Part shown: positions 63,231 to 64,000 of the stretch, one piece after another
Layout: every line of letters begins with the position of its first letter
How positions within the stretch are numbered: position 1 is the first letter of the stretch
Origin: Anaerolineales bacterium
GTDB taxonomy: Bacteria > Chloroflexota > Anaerolineae > Anaerolineales > Villigracilaceae
Length of the DNA: 64,000 nt
Reading direction: 5' to 3'
NCBI GenBank assembly: GCA_020634895.1
Contig: JACKAV010000003.1
Location: 62,001-126,000 of the forward strand
The notes under the pieces: model-generated
Told to the model about the DNA's origin: nothing
Database searches by the model: none
Seen by the model: only the letters and a program-made list of their open reading frames with translations
Program-made: the position numbers and the translations under genes

Positions 63231-64000
63231 ATGTTTGACCTCCCCGATAACGAAATTCTCCCTCTCTCGAAAGAACACGTCTTTTGGACGTGGTCTGCGC
63301 AAGCCAAAGTCAATCCCATTGCAGTGAAACGCGCCAAGGGCGTGTATTTCTGGGATGTGGATGATAAGAAATATCTCGACTTCAACTCGATGACCATGTG
63401 CGTCAACATCGGTCATGGGAATGAACGCATCATCAAAGCCATGCAGGAGCAGGTAGCGGAGTTGCCCTACGCGGCGCCGGGTATGACGACGAAAATCCGC
63501 GCGGTGGCGAGCAGGGAAGTGGCATCCGTCACACCGAATGGCGCATTGAGCAAGGTCCTCTTCACCCTCGGCGGCGCGGACGCGAACGAGAACGCCATCA
63601 AACTCGCGCGCGGATATACCAAACGCCACAAGATTCTCACGCGCTATCGCTCGTATCACGGCGCGTCCGCTGGGGCGATGGCAGCGACAGGCGATCCCCG
63701 CCGCGTGGCGTGGGAGCCGAACTTGATGACGGGCGTGGTGCATTTCCTTGACCCGTATCGTTATCGTTCCACATTCCACCGCACAAATCCCAATATCTCC
63801 GAAGCGGACTTCGCGCAGGATTACCTCAACCATTTGGAAGAGACCATCCTGTACGAAGGACCGGAATCCATTGCGGCGATTCTAATGGAATCTGTGACGG
63901 GCACGAACGGCATTATCATCCCGCCGGAGGGATACATGCAGGGCGTACGTCAACTTTGCGATAAATATGGCGTCGTGATGATTGCGGACGAAGTGATGAG
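63231..64000 (+). CDS. class-III aminotransferase (partial, runs off the window)
   Basis: 257 residues from the ATG at 63231, with AAGGAA 6 bases upstream; in-frame ATGs at 63201 and 63204 are also possible. The frame is open to the end of the window. Class-III features: VFWTWSAQAKVNPIAVKRAKG, YLDFNSMTMCVNIGHGNERI, FTLGGADANENAIKLARGYT, YRSYHGASAGAMAATGD, ESVTGTNGIIIPPEGYMQGV and MIADEVM (the D of the PLP-binding D-E-V motif). The Lys that binds PLP is beyond the edge. Closest pattern in memory is taurine/beta-alanine-type aminotransferases, but the substrate is open. Confidence 0.9.
   Translation, partial: MFDLPDNEILPLSKEHVFWTWSAQAKVNPIAVKRAKGVYFWDVDDKKYLDFNSMTMCVNIGHGNERIIKAMQEQVAELPYAAPGMTTKIRAVASREVASVTPNGALSKVLFTLGGADANENAIKLARGYTKRHKILTRYRSYHGASAGAMAATGDPRRVAWEPNLMTGVVHFLDPYRYRSTFHRTNPNISEADFAQDYLNHLEETILYEGPESIAAILMESVTGTNGIIIPPEGYMQGVRQLCDKYGVVMIADEVM

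Noticed and set aside
63192..63833. Minus-strand open frame of 213 codons
   Set aside because: Antisense to the class-III aminotransferase, whose conserved motifs are on the plus strand.

Overview
The window looks like a contig from a chromosome of moderate GC content. The gene set (methylmalonyl-CoA mutase of the split type, three M42 aminopeptidases, T-box-controlled serS, many small lipoproteins with Thr/Pro-rich linkers, many zinc-ribbon membrane proteins) resembles Chloroflexota, most likely class Anaerolineae. That placement rests on gene style, not on a marker tree. I see no rRNA, insertion sequence, prophage, plasmid function or CRISPR array.

Layout. 1-3.4 kb: end of an unknown gene, a secreted RTX-repeat protein, then a DUF2089 regulator coupled to a protein of thirteen 29-residue repeats, and a methyltransferase. 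3.4-14.7 kb, mostly minus strand: membrane proteins, an APC permease fused to two UspA domains, a lipoprotein, small enzymes (GNAT, ICMT-like methyltransferase, cupin, alpha/beta hydrolase) and an AT-rich FRG-domain gene that looks acquired. 14.9-16.6 kb: methylmalonyl-CoA mutase catalytic subunit. 16.7-22.3 kb, plus strand: the most unusual block. It has a zinc-ribbon membrane protein, a DUF2207-type membrane protein ending in an alternating Cys-Ala tail, a PqqD-radical SAM-SPASM enzyme, a second PqqD-radical SAM-like protein that has lost every cluster cysteine, and a SAM methyltransferase. 22.3-31.2 kb: an RMD1-like protein, two tandem HExxH lipoproteins, a phosphatase, signal peptidase I, tRNA-Glu, and serS behind a serine T-box leader. 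31.2-36.1 kb, minus strand: an operon with three M42 peptidases and one S51 peptidase. 36.1-46.6 kb: an SbcC/Rad50-type ATPase, a glycosyltransferase, a DeoR-NosL fusion regulator with its copper chaperone, cytochrome c, a di-heme peroxidase fused to a beta-helix, and a HAMP protein without output domain. 46.6-53.5 kb: PriA, a MEMO-family protein, lipoproteins, SRP RNA. 53.5-59.6 kb: response regulators facing a STAS / HATPase / SpoIIE-phosphatase partner-switching set. 59.8-64 kb: site-2 protease, FabL-like reductase, DUF309 protein, P-loop kinase and the start of a class-III aminotransferase.

How genes may work together. The best candidate for an undescribed system is 16.7-22.3 kb. A cytosolic tail with seven cysteines in fourteen residues is encoded next to a peptide-maturase-type radical SAM protein and its cysteine-less twin, which suggests post-translational modification of a membrane-protein tail rather than of a small free peptide. 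A second candidate is the 39.9-41.1 kb copper module: a DeoR helix-turn-helix fused to a NosL-like Cys/Met/His domain, with four phased TTGTTA half-sites at its own promoter and a PCu(A)C chaperone next to it. Intergenic spaces carry several families of imperfect palindromic repeats; one sits inside the serS T-box leader.
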